NCBI RefSeq assembly: GCF_002087085.1
Contig: NZ_MWQY01000002.1
Coordinates: forward strand, 1 to 64,000
Reading direction: 5' to 3'
Source of the DNA: Marispirochaeta aestuarii
GTDB taxonomy: Bacteria; Spirochaetota; Spirochaetia; JC444; Marispirochaetaceae
DNA length: 64,000 bases
Shown here: positions 25,166 to 33,409 of the stretch, piece after piece
How the letters are laid out: every line of letters begins with the position of its first letter
How positions within the stretch are numbered: position 1 is the first letter of the stretch
Made by a program: the position numbers and the translations under genes
Notes under the pieces: generated by a model
Told to the model about the DNA's origin: nothing
The model's database searches: none
What the model saw: only the letters and a program-made list of their open reading frames with translations

Positions 25166-25199
25166 GGCAGTCCGCTCTCACAGGCGGGCTGCCGTCTTT
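25166..25199 (+). terminator. Stem-loop after dctP 3 (attenuating hairpin)
   Basis: GGCAG-T-CCGC pairs with GCGG-G-CTGCC around TCTCACAG and is followed by GTCTTTA. A smaller ACACCC/GGGTGT palindrome lies just upstream. This is the third TRAP operon in the window with a stem-loop at this exact place. Confidence 0.65.
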
Positions 25200-25237
25200 A
25201 TCTAATCTACTTCGCTATCAATTGGAGATAATCACCA

Positions 25238-25753
25238 ATGGTAAAATATCTGAAACAAGCCAGTGACATTGTGCATGTGGTCACCAAGTGGTGGCTCTTT
25301 GTCTATGTCCTGTCCGTAACTATTCTGGCGATTGTCGGCGTCTTCTTCCGCGCCATCGGGAACTCCCTCTCGTGGAACGAGGAACTTATGCGCTGGATAC
25401 TCATCGGTATCGGTTACATCGGAGCTGCGGTGGCCCTCAAGGAACGGAGCCACATAGGCATTGAGTTTTTCATTACCCGGATGAAGCCCAAACTCCGCAA
25501 GTTCTCCATTATCCTCGGATACCTTACAATCGTCCTTTTTCTGCTTGTTGTACTTATTTACGGTTACAAATCCGCAGACGTCGCCTGGCGACAGAAGGGG
25601 TCGATTCTGCGAGTTCCCATGTACTGGGTTAAACTAAACCTGCCCCTGGGCTCACTGTTCATGCTCGTTCACATGACCTACTTCACCGTCGGTTTCTTTA
25701 AGGAGAAAGGCGATGACCGTGAGTACCTGCTGAGCGGCGGACACGACTTTTAA
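25238..25753 (+). CDS. dctQ: TRAP transporter small permease (DctQ family), system 3
   Basis: A 171-residue inner-membrane subunit with four hydrophobic segments: WWLFVYVLSVTILAIVGVFF, WILIGIGYIGAAVAL, YLTIVLFLLVVLIYGY and LPLGSLFMLVHMTYF. The conserved SWNEELMRWILIGIGYIGAAVALKERSHIGIE block is present. GGAGATAATCACC precedes the ATG. It ends 17 bases before dctM. Confidence 0.91.
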   Translation: MVKYLKQASDIVHVVTKWWLFVYVLSVTILAIVGVFFRAIGNSLSWNEELMRWILIGIGYIGAAVALKERSHIGIEFFITRMKPKLRKFSIILGYLTIVLFLLVVLIYGYKSADVAWRQKGSILRVPMYWVKLNLPLGSLFMLVHMTYFTVGFFKEKGDDREYLLSGGHDF

Positions 25754-25770
25754 GGGAGCCGGAGAATTTT

Positions 25771-27066
25771 ATGAATATTGCAGTATACACAATGGTTTTC
25801 CTTTTTGTAATTCTTCTTGTAATAGGCGTACCCATCGCCTTTGTACTGGGTCTGGTACCCCTTATCTACCTCCTCTTCTTCAAAGGTCTTCCCCTTATAG
25901 CCATTGCCTCGAAACTCTACGGAGGGATCGATAACTACGTTCTGTTGGCCCTGCCCTTCTTTATCCTCGCCGGTAACATAATGAACAACACGGGAATAAC
26001 GAAGGACCTGGTCAACTTTGCGCGTCTTCTGGTCGGTCGTGTCCGGGGTGCCCTGGCGCAGGTAAATATCGTCGTCAGTATCGCCTTTGCGGGTCTCACC
26101 GGAGCGGCTGTTGCGGACACCGCGGCCATCGGCTCCATTCTGATTCCCGCCATGAAGGAAGAGGGCTATTCCGCAGAATACTCTGCGGCTGTTACCACGG
26201 CCTCCTCGGTTATCGGACCGATCATTCCCCCCAGCATAATCATGGTAATTTATGCCTCGGTTACCGGAGAATCCGTAGGAGCCCTGTTCATGGGCGGCTT
26301 CCTCCCCGGTCTCGCGGTGGCCCTCTCCCTGATGATCCTGGCCTATATTTACGCCATCAGGCTGAACCATCCGAAGCGGACAGAACGGATCAGCGCCAAA
26401 GAAGCCTTCTACATAATCCGTCGATCCGTTCTTGCAATGATGGTCCCCCTTATAATCATCGGTGGTATTCTTACCGGTGTCTTTACCCCCACGGAAGCTG
26501 CAGCTGTTGCCTGTCTCTACGCTTTTCTGGTAGGCGTGTTCTATTACAAAACCCTTACCGTGAAGAACATGATCGACAGCCTCATTGACGCAGGCCGGGT
26601 TTCTGCAACCATCCTGCTGATCATCTCCGCAAGCCAGCTCTTCAGCATGGTACTGACCATCGAGAAGATCCCCGAGCATATTGCCGAGGTGATGACCTCC
26701 GTCATTACCAACAAGTATGTCTTCCTGCTGGTTGTCAACGTGCTGTTCTTCTTTATGGGAATGGTTATGGAGATATCCGCCAGCGTTATCATGCTCACCC
26801 CCATCCTGCTGCCTCTGGCCATGGAATACGGTGTACATCCCCTGCACTTTGCCCTGATCATGCTGGTCAACCTGAATATCGGCCTTACCACGCCGCCTGT
26901 TGGGGTATGTCTCTTTACGGCTGTGCCGATTGCCAAGTGTTCCGTGGAAAAGATGGTCCCCAAGGTAATGCCCTTTGTAATCGCCGAGATGATCGCTGTT
27001 CTGTTTATTACCTATGTTCCGGAGATCACCCTCTTCCTGCCGAGACTCACGGGCTTTATCGAATAG
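25771..27066 (+). CDS. dctM: TRAP transporter large permease (DctM family), system 3
   Basis: A 431-residue multi-pass permease with VNIVVSIAFAGLTGAAVADTAAIGS, FLPGLAVALSLMIL, GVFTPTEAAAVACLYAFLVG and NLNIGLTTPPVGVCLFTAVPI. It completes TRAP system 3 and ends at a strong two-way terminator shared with the convergent larA-type gene. GGGAGCCGGAG provides the ribosome-binding site. Confidence 0.95.
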   Translation: MNIAVYTMVFLFVILLVIGVPIAFVLGLVPLIYLLFFKGLPLIAIASKLYGGIDNYVLLALPFFILAGNIMNNTGITKDLVNFARLLVGRVRGALAQVNIVVSIAFAGLTGAAVADTAAIGSILIPAMKEEGYSAEYSAAVTTASSVIGPIIPPSIIMVIYASVTGESVGALFMGGFLPGLAVALSLMILAYIYAIRLNHPKRTERISAKEAFYIIRRSVLAMMVPLIIIGGILTGVFTPTEAAAVACLYAFLVGVFYYKTLTVKNMIDSLIDAGRVSATILLIISASQLFSMVLTIEKIPEHIAEVMTSVITNKYVFLLVVNVLFFFMGMVMEISASVIMLTPILLPLAMEYGVHPLHFALIMLVNLNIGLTTPPVGVCLFTAVPIAKCSVEKMVPKVMPFVIAEMIAVLFITYVPEITLFLPRLTGFIE

Positions 27067-27090
27067 TTAGAAAGAGTATTTTATTTCAGA

Positions 27091-27134
27091 TAAAAAAAAG
27101 CCGGCGAAGCGTACGCTTCAGCCGGCTTTTTTTA
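27091..27134. terminator. Bidirectional intrinsic terminator
   Basis: An A-run, AGCCGGC, GAAGCG-TA-CGCTTC, then GCCGGCT and a T-run make a long, almost perfect hairpin with U-tracts on both strands. It ends TRAP operon 3 and the convergent LarA-type gene. Confidence 0.92.
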
Positions 27135-27149
27135 TCCCGGGACGGCAGC

Positions 27150-28454
27150 TTACAGAAGATTCCCTTCAGCATCGAACTCCATCTCTTTCGGGTCCTCGAG
27201 GATCTCGATATCCGGGTTCTTTTTTGCCTCATCCAGCATGGATTCGGAAATCCAGATCTCATCCACGTGGGAGGAGTTCCGTATTCTCAAGACTCTGGGA
27301 TTGTCCACACCGTTACCCGTGCGCACATACATGGCGGCCTGAATGGCGAGACGGTCGGTTTTCAGTACCATGGGCATACGGACGGTTATGGCAACTCTGG
27401 CGGTCAGGGCGTTGGGATAGCCCGCATCGAAGTCCGCCTGATCAAAAACCTTCCTGGTTGTGTAATTGGCCATGCCTATTCCGATACAGTTACCGTGGGT
27501 TGCCTCGGAAAGGTTCAGTACTACATACTCCTCCACCCTGGGGGGACCCGAGGCAAACTCGGTACAGTAACTTCCCGTAATATTGGGATCCATACCGTCT
27601 CCGGAATGGTTCTTTCCTATCTCATCCACCACCATGATGTCGAGCTTGTCAAAAAAGATCCGCGCCATCTTTTCCTTGGCTTCCTTAAGAAGCTTCGGCT
27701 CCTCCTCGGGGATCTCTTCTGGGGTAAGGGCGATAATGCGGTTGGTCTCGTCATGGGCATTCTCGATGATGGAGAGCCCGAAGAGAATATTGGCATTCTT
27801 CAGAATAGCCATTCCGTAGGCTACAACATTCTCCGCCATCTTGCGGAAACCCTGGCTGTGACAGGCCTCGGCCCCCTGGTGCTTGGCAACTCCAATAGCC
27901 ATCATCTTGAGCATGCCGCTCTCGTAGGGCCCCCTGAAAGCCGTATGGGCTTTTATTCTTCCCACCAGGACTATGCCGTCAGCCTCCGAGGCATACTTGT
28001 CAATATAAACAGGGCGCCCGTCCTCAAGGGTGGCCACCTGCACGACCTCCATGGAGGCCTTTATCGGGGCTCCCACATATTCCTCGGTAACGCCGAAACC
28101 TTCGATCATTTCCCGTTGACCTTCCGCGGTTCCGCCGCCGTGGCTCCCCATGGCGGGGAAGACAAAGGGTTTTGCGCCCAGTTCTTTAAGGGCCGCAACG
28201 GTCTCCCTGATGATCAGGGCGATATTGGCAATACCGCGGCTGCCGCAGGTAACCGCAACGGTCATTCCCGGTTTTATGGTTCCCGCGATCTTCTGCTGGT
28301 TTATCTGCTTCTTTATTTCCCCTGGAATATCTTCCAGTACGTCGTCATTCAGTTTCTGACGGACCTTGACCATCCTTGGAAGCGGGGTACCGCCAATCAT
28401 TCGTTGGACAACACCATTCCGATCCCAGACACTTTCGCGCAGATTAGTACTCAT
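27150..28454 (-). CDS. larA: LarA-type nickel-dependent racemase/epimerase family protein
   Basis: A 434-residue protein of the lactate racemase family (DUF2088 domain plus C-terminal domain). The start is the ATG at 28454, since GAGGGAG lies eight bases upstream. Residues matching the known LarA active site are Arg73 in TCGSRG, His105 in MGSHGGG, His170 in IKAHTAF, Lys183 in GPYESGMLKMM and His199 in AEACHS. These hold the nickel-pincer cofactor and act as acid/base groups in the family. Homologues racemise or epimerise various 2-hydroxyacids, so D/L-lactate is only one option. The cofactor-making genes larB, larC and larE are not in the window. It is divergent from the aldehyde:ferredoxin oxidoreductase operon. 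Confidence 0.85.
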   Translation of the reverse strand: MSTNLRESVWDRNGVVQRMIGGTPLPRMVKVRQKLNDDVLEDIPGEIKKQINQQKIAGTIKPGMTVAVTCGSRGIANIALIIRETVAALKELGAKPFVFPAMGSHGGGTAEGQREMIEGFGVTEEYVGAPIKASMEVVQVATLEDGRPVYIDKYASEADGIVLVGRIKAHTAFRGPYESGMLKMMAIGVAKHQGAEACHSQGFRKMAENVVAYGMAILKNANILFGLSIIENAHDETNRIIALTPEEIPEEEPKLLKEAKEKMARIFFDKLDIMVVDEIGKNHSGDGMDPNITGSYCTEFASGPPRVEEYVVLNLSEATHGNCIGIGMANYTTRKVFDQADFDAGYPNALTARVAITVRMPMVLKTDRLAIQAAMYVRTGNGVDNPRVLRIRNSSHVDEIWISESMLDEAKKNPDIEILEDPKEMEFDAEGNLL

Positions 28455-28500
28455 TCCACACACTCCCTCTAGTACAGGTATTCGATTATGTTAAAATACA

Positions 28501-28529
28501 ATTATCTTCTATAATCATTACTTTATCAA
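28501..28529 (-). promoter_or_regulatory. Promoter of the LarA-type gene
   Basis: On the minus strand TTGATA (28529-28524), a 17-base spacer and GATAAT (28506-28501). A TACAA half-site overlaps the -10, fitting control by one of the GntR paralogues. Confidence 0.6.
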
Positions 28530-28795
28530 CAATAATATCAAAATTGTATTAAGGTAACCCGGGGGAACAGGGGATTTCAGCACATGCCGGGCTGCAGGAG
28601 TTCACCCCACGGATTCTCTGCAGCCTGCGGGTGATTGCCCGGATCACACATTCGGCAGATTATTCAGTATCCTGAATACTGTACCTATATACTAATATAC
28701 ACATAACCTGTTCCTGAGTAAAAGTCGCTTTCCCCGGATTAAGCAGAAATTGCTCAAGATAAGTATACAATTTAATACAATCAAAGCCCTTTTGG

Positions 28796-28824
28796 TTGCG
28801 TAATAACAATAATTGGCGTACAAT
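28796..28824 (+). promoter_or_regulatory. Promoter of the AOR/E1 operon
   Basis: TTGCGT (28796-28801), a 17-base spacer and TACAAT (28819-28824). A GTATAC site and a TAATACAA half-site lie 15-35 bases upstream of the -35. Confidence 0.6.
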
Positions 28825-28853
28825 ATGAGAACACTTTTTGACAGGAGTCATTT

Positions 28854-30605
28854 GTGAAAGGTTTTTTCAACCGAATACTCAGAATCGATGCAACAGATCA
28901 CAGTTTTACATATGAGGACATTTCCGACGATATTCTCAAAACAACCCTTGGGGGAAAGGGCCTGGGGACCCATCTGCTGACGGAGGAGAACCCTCCCGGC
29001 GTCGATCCCTTTTCTCCGGAAAATCGCCTGATTATCTGTGTCGGTCCTATAACCGGCACCCGTATATGGAGCCAGTCCCGGTATGCCGTCTTTTCCAAAA
29101 GTCCTGCTACAGGAGGTTTCTGCGAATCCTACTGCGGAGGAGAACTTGCCCCAAAAATCAAGGGCTGCGGAGTGGATGCAATCATCATACAGGGGAAAAG
29201 CAGCTCCCGGGTATACCTCAGCATAGACGAGGAGGGGGTCGAGTTCCACGACGCCGGGGAAATCACGGGTGCAGAATGCTATGACGCTGAACGCTACATC
29301 CTCTCCAGAGCCGGCAAGGGTGCCGGAGCGATGGTTATAGGTCCCGCAGGGGAGAACCTGGTGGCCCAGGCGGCCATAAAATCCGATCTGTGGCGGAGTG
29401 CCGGGCGCGGCGGGCTGGGAGCAGTAATGGGATCCAAGGAAATAAAGGGGATTTCCTTCAAAGGGACAAAAAAGGCTGAAATAGCTGATCCTGAGAAACT
29501 GACGGAGCTGGTCAAGAAGATCGCCACAACCTGGAAAGACTCTCCGGTAACAAAGAAATACCAGACCTACGGTACCCCCTCCCAGGTGGCGGTAACCAAC
29601 GGCGCAGGCTGCTTTCCAACCCGCTACTGGCAGAGCGGGGTATCGGAACACTGGCAGAACCTGAGTGCCGACTATATGCATGAGCATTTCGAGGTGTCCA
29701 GGCACGGATGTCCTTCCTGCTTTCTGCAGTGCACCAAGCACGCAAAAGTAAAGTCCGGAAGGCACGCGGGGCTCGAGATCGACGGCCCGGAGTACGAAAC
29801 CATCTATGCCCTGGGGGGACTGAACTGTCTTGATTCCCTGGAAGAGGTCGCCTGGCTCAACGACATCTGCGACCGCCTGGGGCTGGACACCATGAGTGCA
29901 GGAAATCTCTCTGCCCTGGCGGTGGAAGCCTACAAATGCGGTAAAACCGATTTCGCCATCGATTACAACCAGCCCGACCGGATGGCGGAGTTTTTCAGGC
30001 TCCTTGCCAATGCGGAAGGTGTGGGTGCCATCTTTGCGAAGGGTATAAAAACCGCCGCCGCGGAACTTGACCTTGAGGATATCGCAATTCATGTAAAGGG
30101 CCTCGAGCCGGCAGGATTCGATCCCCGGGTTCTCAAAGGCATGGGGCTCTCCTATGCCACGTCTCCCCGGGGCGCCTGTCACCTTCGGGGGACCTTTTAC
30201 AAGGCGGAACTTACCGGCGAGGTCGACCCCGAGGAGATCTCCGGCAAGGCGCGCTATCACATTGACTACGAAGACCGGGCGGCCCTTTTTGATTCAATGA
30301 TTCTCTGCCGCTTTTTCCGGGATTTTTATCTCTGGGATGAACTTTCCGAGATGATTGAAGCCACAACAGGCATGAAGATGGACAAGGAAGAACTGGAGCT
30401 TCTTGCCAACCAGATTACCCAGAAGACCAGGGCTTTTAACCGAAGGGAGGGGATAGGCCCGGAACAGGACACCCTGCCGAAGAGACTGCTCAAGGAAGCT
30501 ACAAAAGAGGGGGCCGTACTCACCGAAGCGGACCTTCAGATAATGATACGGGAATACAATAATATAAGGAAAGAACGGGATGAAAAAGCACACGTTATCA
30601 GTTGA
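28854..30605 (+). CDS. Aldehyde:ferredoxin oxidoreductase family (tungsten/molybdenum) enzyme
   Basis: A 583-residue AOR-type enzyme that oxidises an aldehyde (or acts on a related substrate) with ferredoxin, using a pterin-bound W or Mo. It starts with GTG after AGGAG. The N-terminal domain has FFNRILRIDATDHSFTYEDI and LGGKGLGTHLL. The [4Fe-4S] ligands are Cys286, Cys289, Cys293 (HGCPSCFLQC) and Cys442 (RGACHLRG). GGRGLGAVMGSK-like AGRGGLGAVMGSKEIKGI is the pterin-binding region. It overlaps the next gene by 26 bases. In anaerobes it often removes aldehydes made during acid or alcohol breakdown. Confidence 0.92.
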   Translation: MKGFFNRILRIDATDHSFTYEDISDDILKTTLGGKGLGTHLLTEENPPGVDPFSPENRLIICVGPITGTRIWSQSRYAVFSKSPATGGFCESYCGGELAPKIKGCGVDAIIIQGKSSSRVYLSIDEEGVEFHDAGEITGAECYDAERYILSRAGKGAGAMVIGPAGENLVAQAAIKSDLWRSAGRGGLGAVMGSKEIKGISFKGTKKAEIADPEKLTELVKKIATTWKDSPVTKKYQTYGTPSQVAVTNGAGCFPTRYWQSGVSEHWQNLSADYMHEHFEVSRHGCPSCFLQCTKHAKVKSGRHAGLEIDGPEYETIYALGGLNCLDSLEEVAWLNDICDRLGLDTMSAGNLSALAVEAYKCGKTDFAIDYNQPDRMAEFFRLLANAEGVGAIFAKGIKTAAAELDLEDIAIHVKGLEPAGFDPRVLKGMGLSYATSPRGACHLRGTFYKAELTGEVDPEEISGKARYHIDYEDRAALFDSMILCRFFRDFYLWDELSEMIEATTGMKMDKEELELLANQITQKTRAFNRREGIGPEQDTLPKRLLKEATKEGAVLTEADLQIMIREYNNIRKERDEKAHVIS

Positions 30606-32751
30606 TTTTCATTGGGAAAAATGGTCTGCCGAGGAAGCGGACCTGAAGGGACTCGGGAAAAAAACCGCAGCCAGGCTGCTTTTTGAGATAGACCTGATCC
30701 ATCATTTTGAGCAGGAACTGCTGCGCCTCAAGAATGCCGATGCCGTATGGGGACCGGTTCATTCCAGTGTAGGCCAGGAGGCCGTAGCGGCGGCCAGCAT
30801 AGGCCCTTTGAAAAAGAGCGACAAGGTTCTGGGAAGTCACCGGGCGCACCACCAGTTTCTGAGCAAAGCCCTTAACTATGTCCTCGGCGACTGGGACCCG
30901 GGCACCCAGGAGTGGCCCGGGGAGGCCCAGGAAGTAGTGAACCGCACCTTTGCGGAGATCCTCGGCCTTGCTCCCGGGTACTGCGGCGGCCGGGGCGGTT
31001 CCATGCACCTTCGCTGGAAGGAGGCGGGTTTTCTCGGTTCCAACGCCATCGTGGGCGGAGGAATACCTCTGGCAGTGGGCGCGGCCTACGCCGAGCAGAA
31101 ACTAAAAAGCGGAAATGTAGTGGTATGCTATTTCGGGGACGGAGCGGCAAACCAGGGAGCCTTCCATGAAGCCCTGAATCTGGCGGGAATCTGGAAGCTT
31201 CCCATCATTTTCTTTGTGGAGAACAACGAGTTCGCCGTGGGAACCCGGAATGACGACGCCTGCGCCGTAAAGGACATATCCCAGCGGGCAGCCAGTTACG
31301 GCATGGACGGATATATTGTCGACGGGCAGGACACACCCGGAATATACCGCCTCATGGAGAAGGTAAGCGGAGAAATCAGAAAAGGCGGACGTCCTGCAAT
31401 AGTCGAGGCAAAGTGCTGGCGTCATTATCACCATGCCGGGGATGTTCCGGGAAGCTCCTACGGATACCGGGACAAGGAAGAGGAAGCCCGTCGCCTGGCA
31501 TTGGACCCCCGAACCCGTTTTCCCGAGTCACTTCTTGAACAGAAGCTCCTTACAAAAAAGGAGATCAGTGCGATTGAAGCCGCGGCAAAGAAAGCAGTTG
31601 AAACTGCGCTGGACTTCTGTGTCGAAGGCGAAGATAAAACCATCATAAAAGAGTCGCTGTGGCCGGACCCTGCAACTGCTGGCGAGGGTATGCGCTCCGA
31701 CGGCAGCGAACTTGAGGGACTGCCCTATATTGACGATACCTACAGCGGGCCGAAAAAGAAGGCCAGATACTCGGAGTCCATAGCGCTTGTTACCGGCCGC
31801 TGGATGGAGAAGGACTCAACCGTTTATGAATTCGGAGAGGAGATCGCCAACTTCGGCGGGGGAGCTTACGGGGCGACCAAGGGACTCCCCGATCGCTTCC
31901 CCGAGCAGGTCGTAAATACCCCCATCTCCGAGGCCGGTTTTACGGGATTGGCCTGCGGCGCTGCCATGACCGGGCTCAAAACAATTATCGAGATAATGTT
32001 CCCCGATTTCGCCCTGGTGGCAGGAGACCAGCTCTTTAACCAGATAGCCAAAGCCCGGCACATGTACGGCGGCAAAACCGACCTGCCCCTGGTGGCCCGT
32101 GCCAGAATAGCCACCGGCGTCGGCTACGGAGGGCAGCACTCCATGGATCCGGTGGCCCTTTTCGCCCTCTTTTCCGGCTGGAGGATCGTGGCCCCGGGCA
32201 ATGCTTTCGACTATATCGGCCTGTTCAACACCGCCATGCACTCCAATGACCCGGTGATTTTTCTTGAACATCATTCCCTGTATACAAAAAGCTTTGAAAT
32301 CCCTGAGAATGATCTGGACTACTGCATTCCCTTCGGGAAGGCGAAGATTATCAAGCCTGGCGACGATATTACGGTATTGGTGTACGGGGTCATGGGAGAA
32401 CGATGCAGGAAAATAGCAGAAAAACTCTCCGGTCAGGGGGTTTCTGCGGAAATTATAGACCTCAGGTCTCTTGATCTACCATCCATAGATTATGATACAA
32501 TCGGCAGGTCACTGCAGAAAACCGGCGTTATGGCGATCGTGGAGGAAGCTGCGGGTGCCCAGACCATCGGTCCGAGAATCGCGGAACAGGTTATGGTCAG
32601 GTTCTTCGACTATCTGGATGCGCCGGTGGGCTGCATCTCTTCGCTGAATGTCCCCAACTCCGTTTCCCGAAGGCTGGAAGCTGCGGCTATAATCAGCGAT
32701 GATGAAATCGAGGAAAAACTTACAGCTATGGCAAAAAGAGCATGGAGATGA
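30580..32751 (+). CDS. 2-oxoacid dehydrogenase E1, fused alpha-beta
   Basis: A 723-residue thiamine-diphosphate enzyme with both E1 halves in one chain. The alpha part (~35-340) has GRGGSMHLRW, GGGIPLAVGAAYAEQ and the cofactor motif GDGAANQGAFHEALNLAGIWKLPIIFFVENN (Asp187). The beta part (~395-720) has EEIANFGGGAYGATKGL, TPISEAGFTGLACGAAMTGLKTIIEIMFPDF and GVGYGGQHSMDP. Such enzymes decarboxylate pyruvate, acetoin or branched 2-oxoacids onto a lipoyl E2. No E2, E3 or lipoyl domain is encoded in the window, so it may use a distant E2 or work alone as a decarboxylase or ligase. It overlaps both neighbours. Confidence 0.88.
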   Translation: MKKHTLSVDFHWEKWSAEEADLKGLGKKTAARLLFEIDLIHHFEQELLRLKNADAVWGPVHSSVGQEAVAAASIGPLKKSDKVLGSHRAHHQFLSKALNYVLGDWDPGTQEWPGEAQEVVNRTFAEILGLAPGYCGGRGGSMHLRWKEAGFLGSNAIVGGGIPLAVGAAYAEQKLKSGNVVVCYFGDGAANQGAFHEALNLAGIWKLPIIFFVENNEFAVGTRNDDACAVKDISQRAASYGMDGYIVDGQDTPGIYRLMEKVSGEIRKGGRPAIVEAKCWRHYHHAGDVPGSSYGYRDKEEEARRLALDPRTRFPESLLEQKLLTKKEISAIEAAAKKAVETALDFCVEGEDKTIIKESLWPDPATAGEGMRSDGSELEGLPYIDDTYSGPKKKARYSESIALVTGRWMEKDSTVYEFGEEIANFGGGAYGATKGLPDRFPEQVVNTPISEAGFTGLACGAAMTGLKTIIEIMFPDFALVAGDQLFNQIAKARHMYGGKTDLPLVARARIATGVGYGGQHSMDPVALFALFSGWRIVAPGNAFDYIGLFNTAMHSNDPVIFLEHHSLYTKSFEIPENDLDYCIPFGKAKIIKPGDDITVLVYGVMGERCRKIAEKLSGQGVSAEIIDLRSLDLPSIDYDTIGRSLQKTGVMAIVEEAAGAQTIGPRIAEQVMVRFFDYLDAPVGCISSLNVPNSVSRRLEAAAIISDDEIEEKLTAMAKRAWR

Positions 32752-33398
32752 AAGAAAAAACGGCCCTTGGTTCACATGACATCTACACTACCCTGTTCGA
32801 CAGGATCATTCACAATCAGTATCCCTCGGAAAACTTTCTGAGGGAAGACAGTCTTGCAAAGGAGTTCGGGACATCCCGGACTCCTATCCGCAACGTACTC
32901 AAGCGACTGGAACAGGACCAGCTGATCCAGATTATTCCAAACCGCGGGGCAAAGACTTTTCCTTTTACCGCCGATGATCTGGAGGATATCTTCGAGATCC
33001 GCCGGTCCCTTGAGGCCCTGGCCCTGGAGTTTGCAATTCCGGCCCTGAGTATCCAGCGACTGATCGAGATACGCAAGGAGATCCAGGAAATCAGCAATAC
33101 CAAGGACTATATGCGTCATGCCGAAGTTGACGCCGAACTTCATACTTATCTTATTGAATCCTGCGGTCGACGGCGGCTGATTAATATGGTCAACCAGCTC
33201 TACCATCTGATTCAGACCTTTCGGGAACTCGGGTTCAGGGACAACGAAGTACGTACCACCACCTGCGAAGAGCACCTCAGGCTGATAGACGCCATCTGCG
33301 TCAGGGACACAAAACTCGCCATCGATGTTCTGAAGACCCACATACAGAACTCAAAGGTGCGCATCATGCAGAAAGTTGTCCGCGGACAGGTTAATTAA
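32742..33398 (+). CDS. GntR family regulator, FCD subfamily, paralogue B
   Basis: A 218-residue regulator closely similar to the one at 23008. It has the winged helix near residues 11-75 with DIYTTLFDRIIHNQYPSENFLREDSLAKEFGTSRTPIRNVLKRLEQDQLIQI in pieces. The FCD domain contains HAEVDAELHTYLIESCGRRRLINMV and TCEEHLRLIDAICVRD. It is co-transcribed with the AOR and E1 genes (10-base overlap with E1), so it probably controls its own operon. ATG at 32748 is a possible alternative start. Confidence 0.9.
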   Translation: MEMKEKTALGSHDIYTTLFDRIIHNQYPSENFLREDSLAKEFGTSRTPIRNVLKRLEQDQLIQIIPNRGAKTFPFTADDLEDIFEIRRSLEALALEFAIPALSIQRLIEIRKEIQEISNTKDYMRHAEVDAELHTYLIESCGRRRLINMVNQLYHLIQTFRELGFRDNEVRTTTCEEHLRLIDAICVRDTKLAIDVLKTHIQNSKVRIMQKVVRGQVN

Positions 33399-33409
33399 GG
33401 AAAAACATA

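Larger units (their letters stand above)
28464..28853. other. Divergent intergenic region larA / AOR operon
   Basis: A 390-base gap with no gene. It holds the two divergent promoters listed separately. Scattered half-sites are TACAA at 28497-28501, TTGTA at 28544-28548, AAGTATACAA at 28761-28770 and TAATACAA at 28773-28780. A perfect ATTCAG-TATC-CTGAAT inverted repeat lies at 28662-28677. The GC-rich middle (28555-28650) has several short hairpins without an open frame. Confidence 0.55.
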
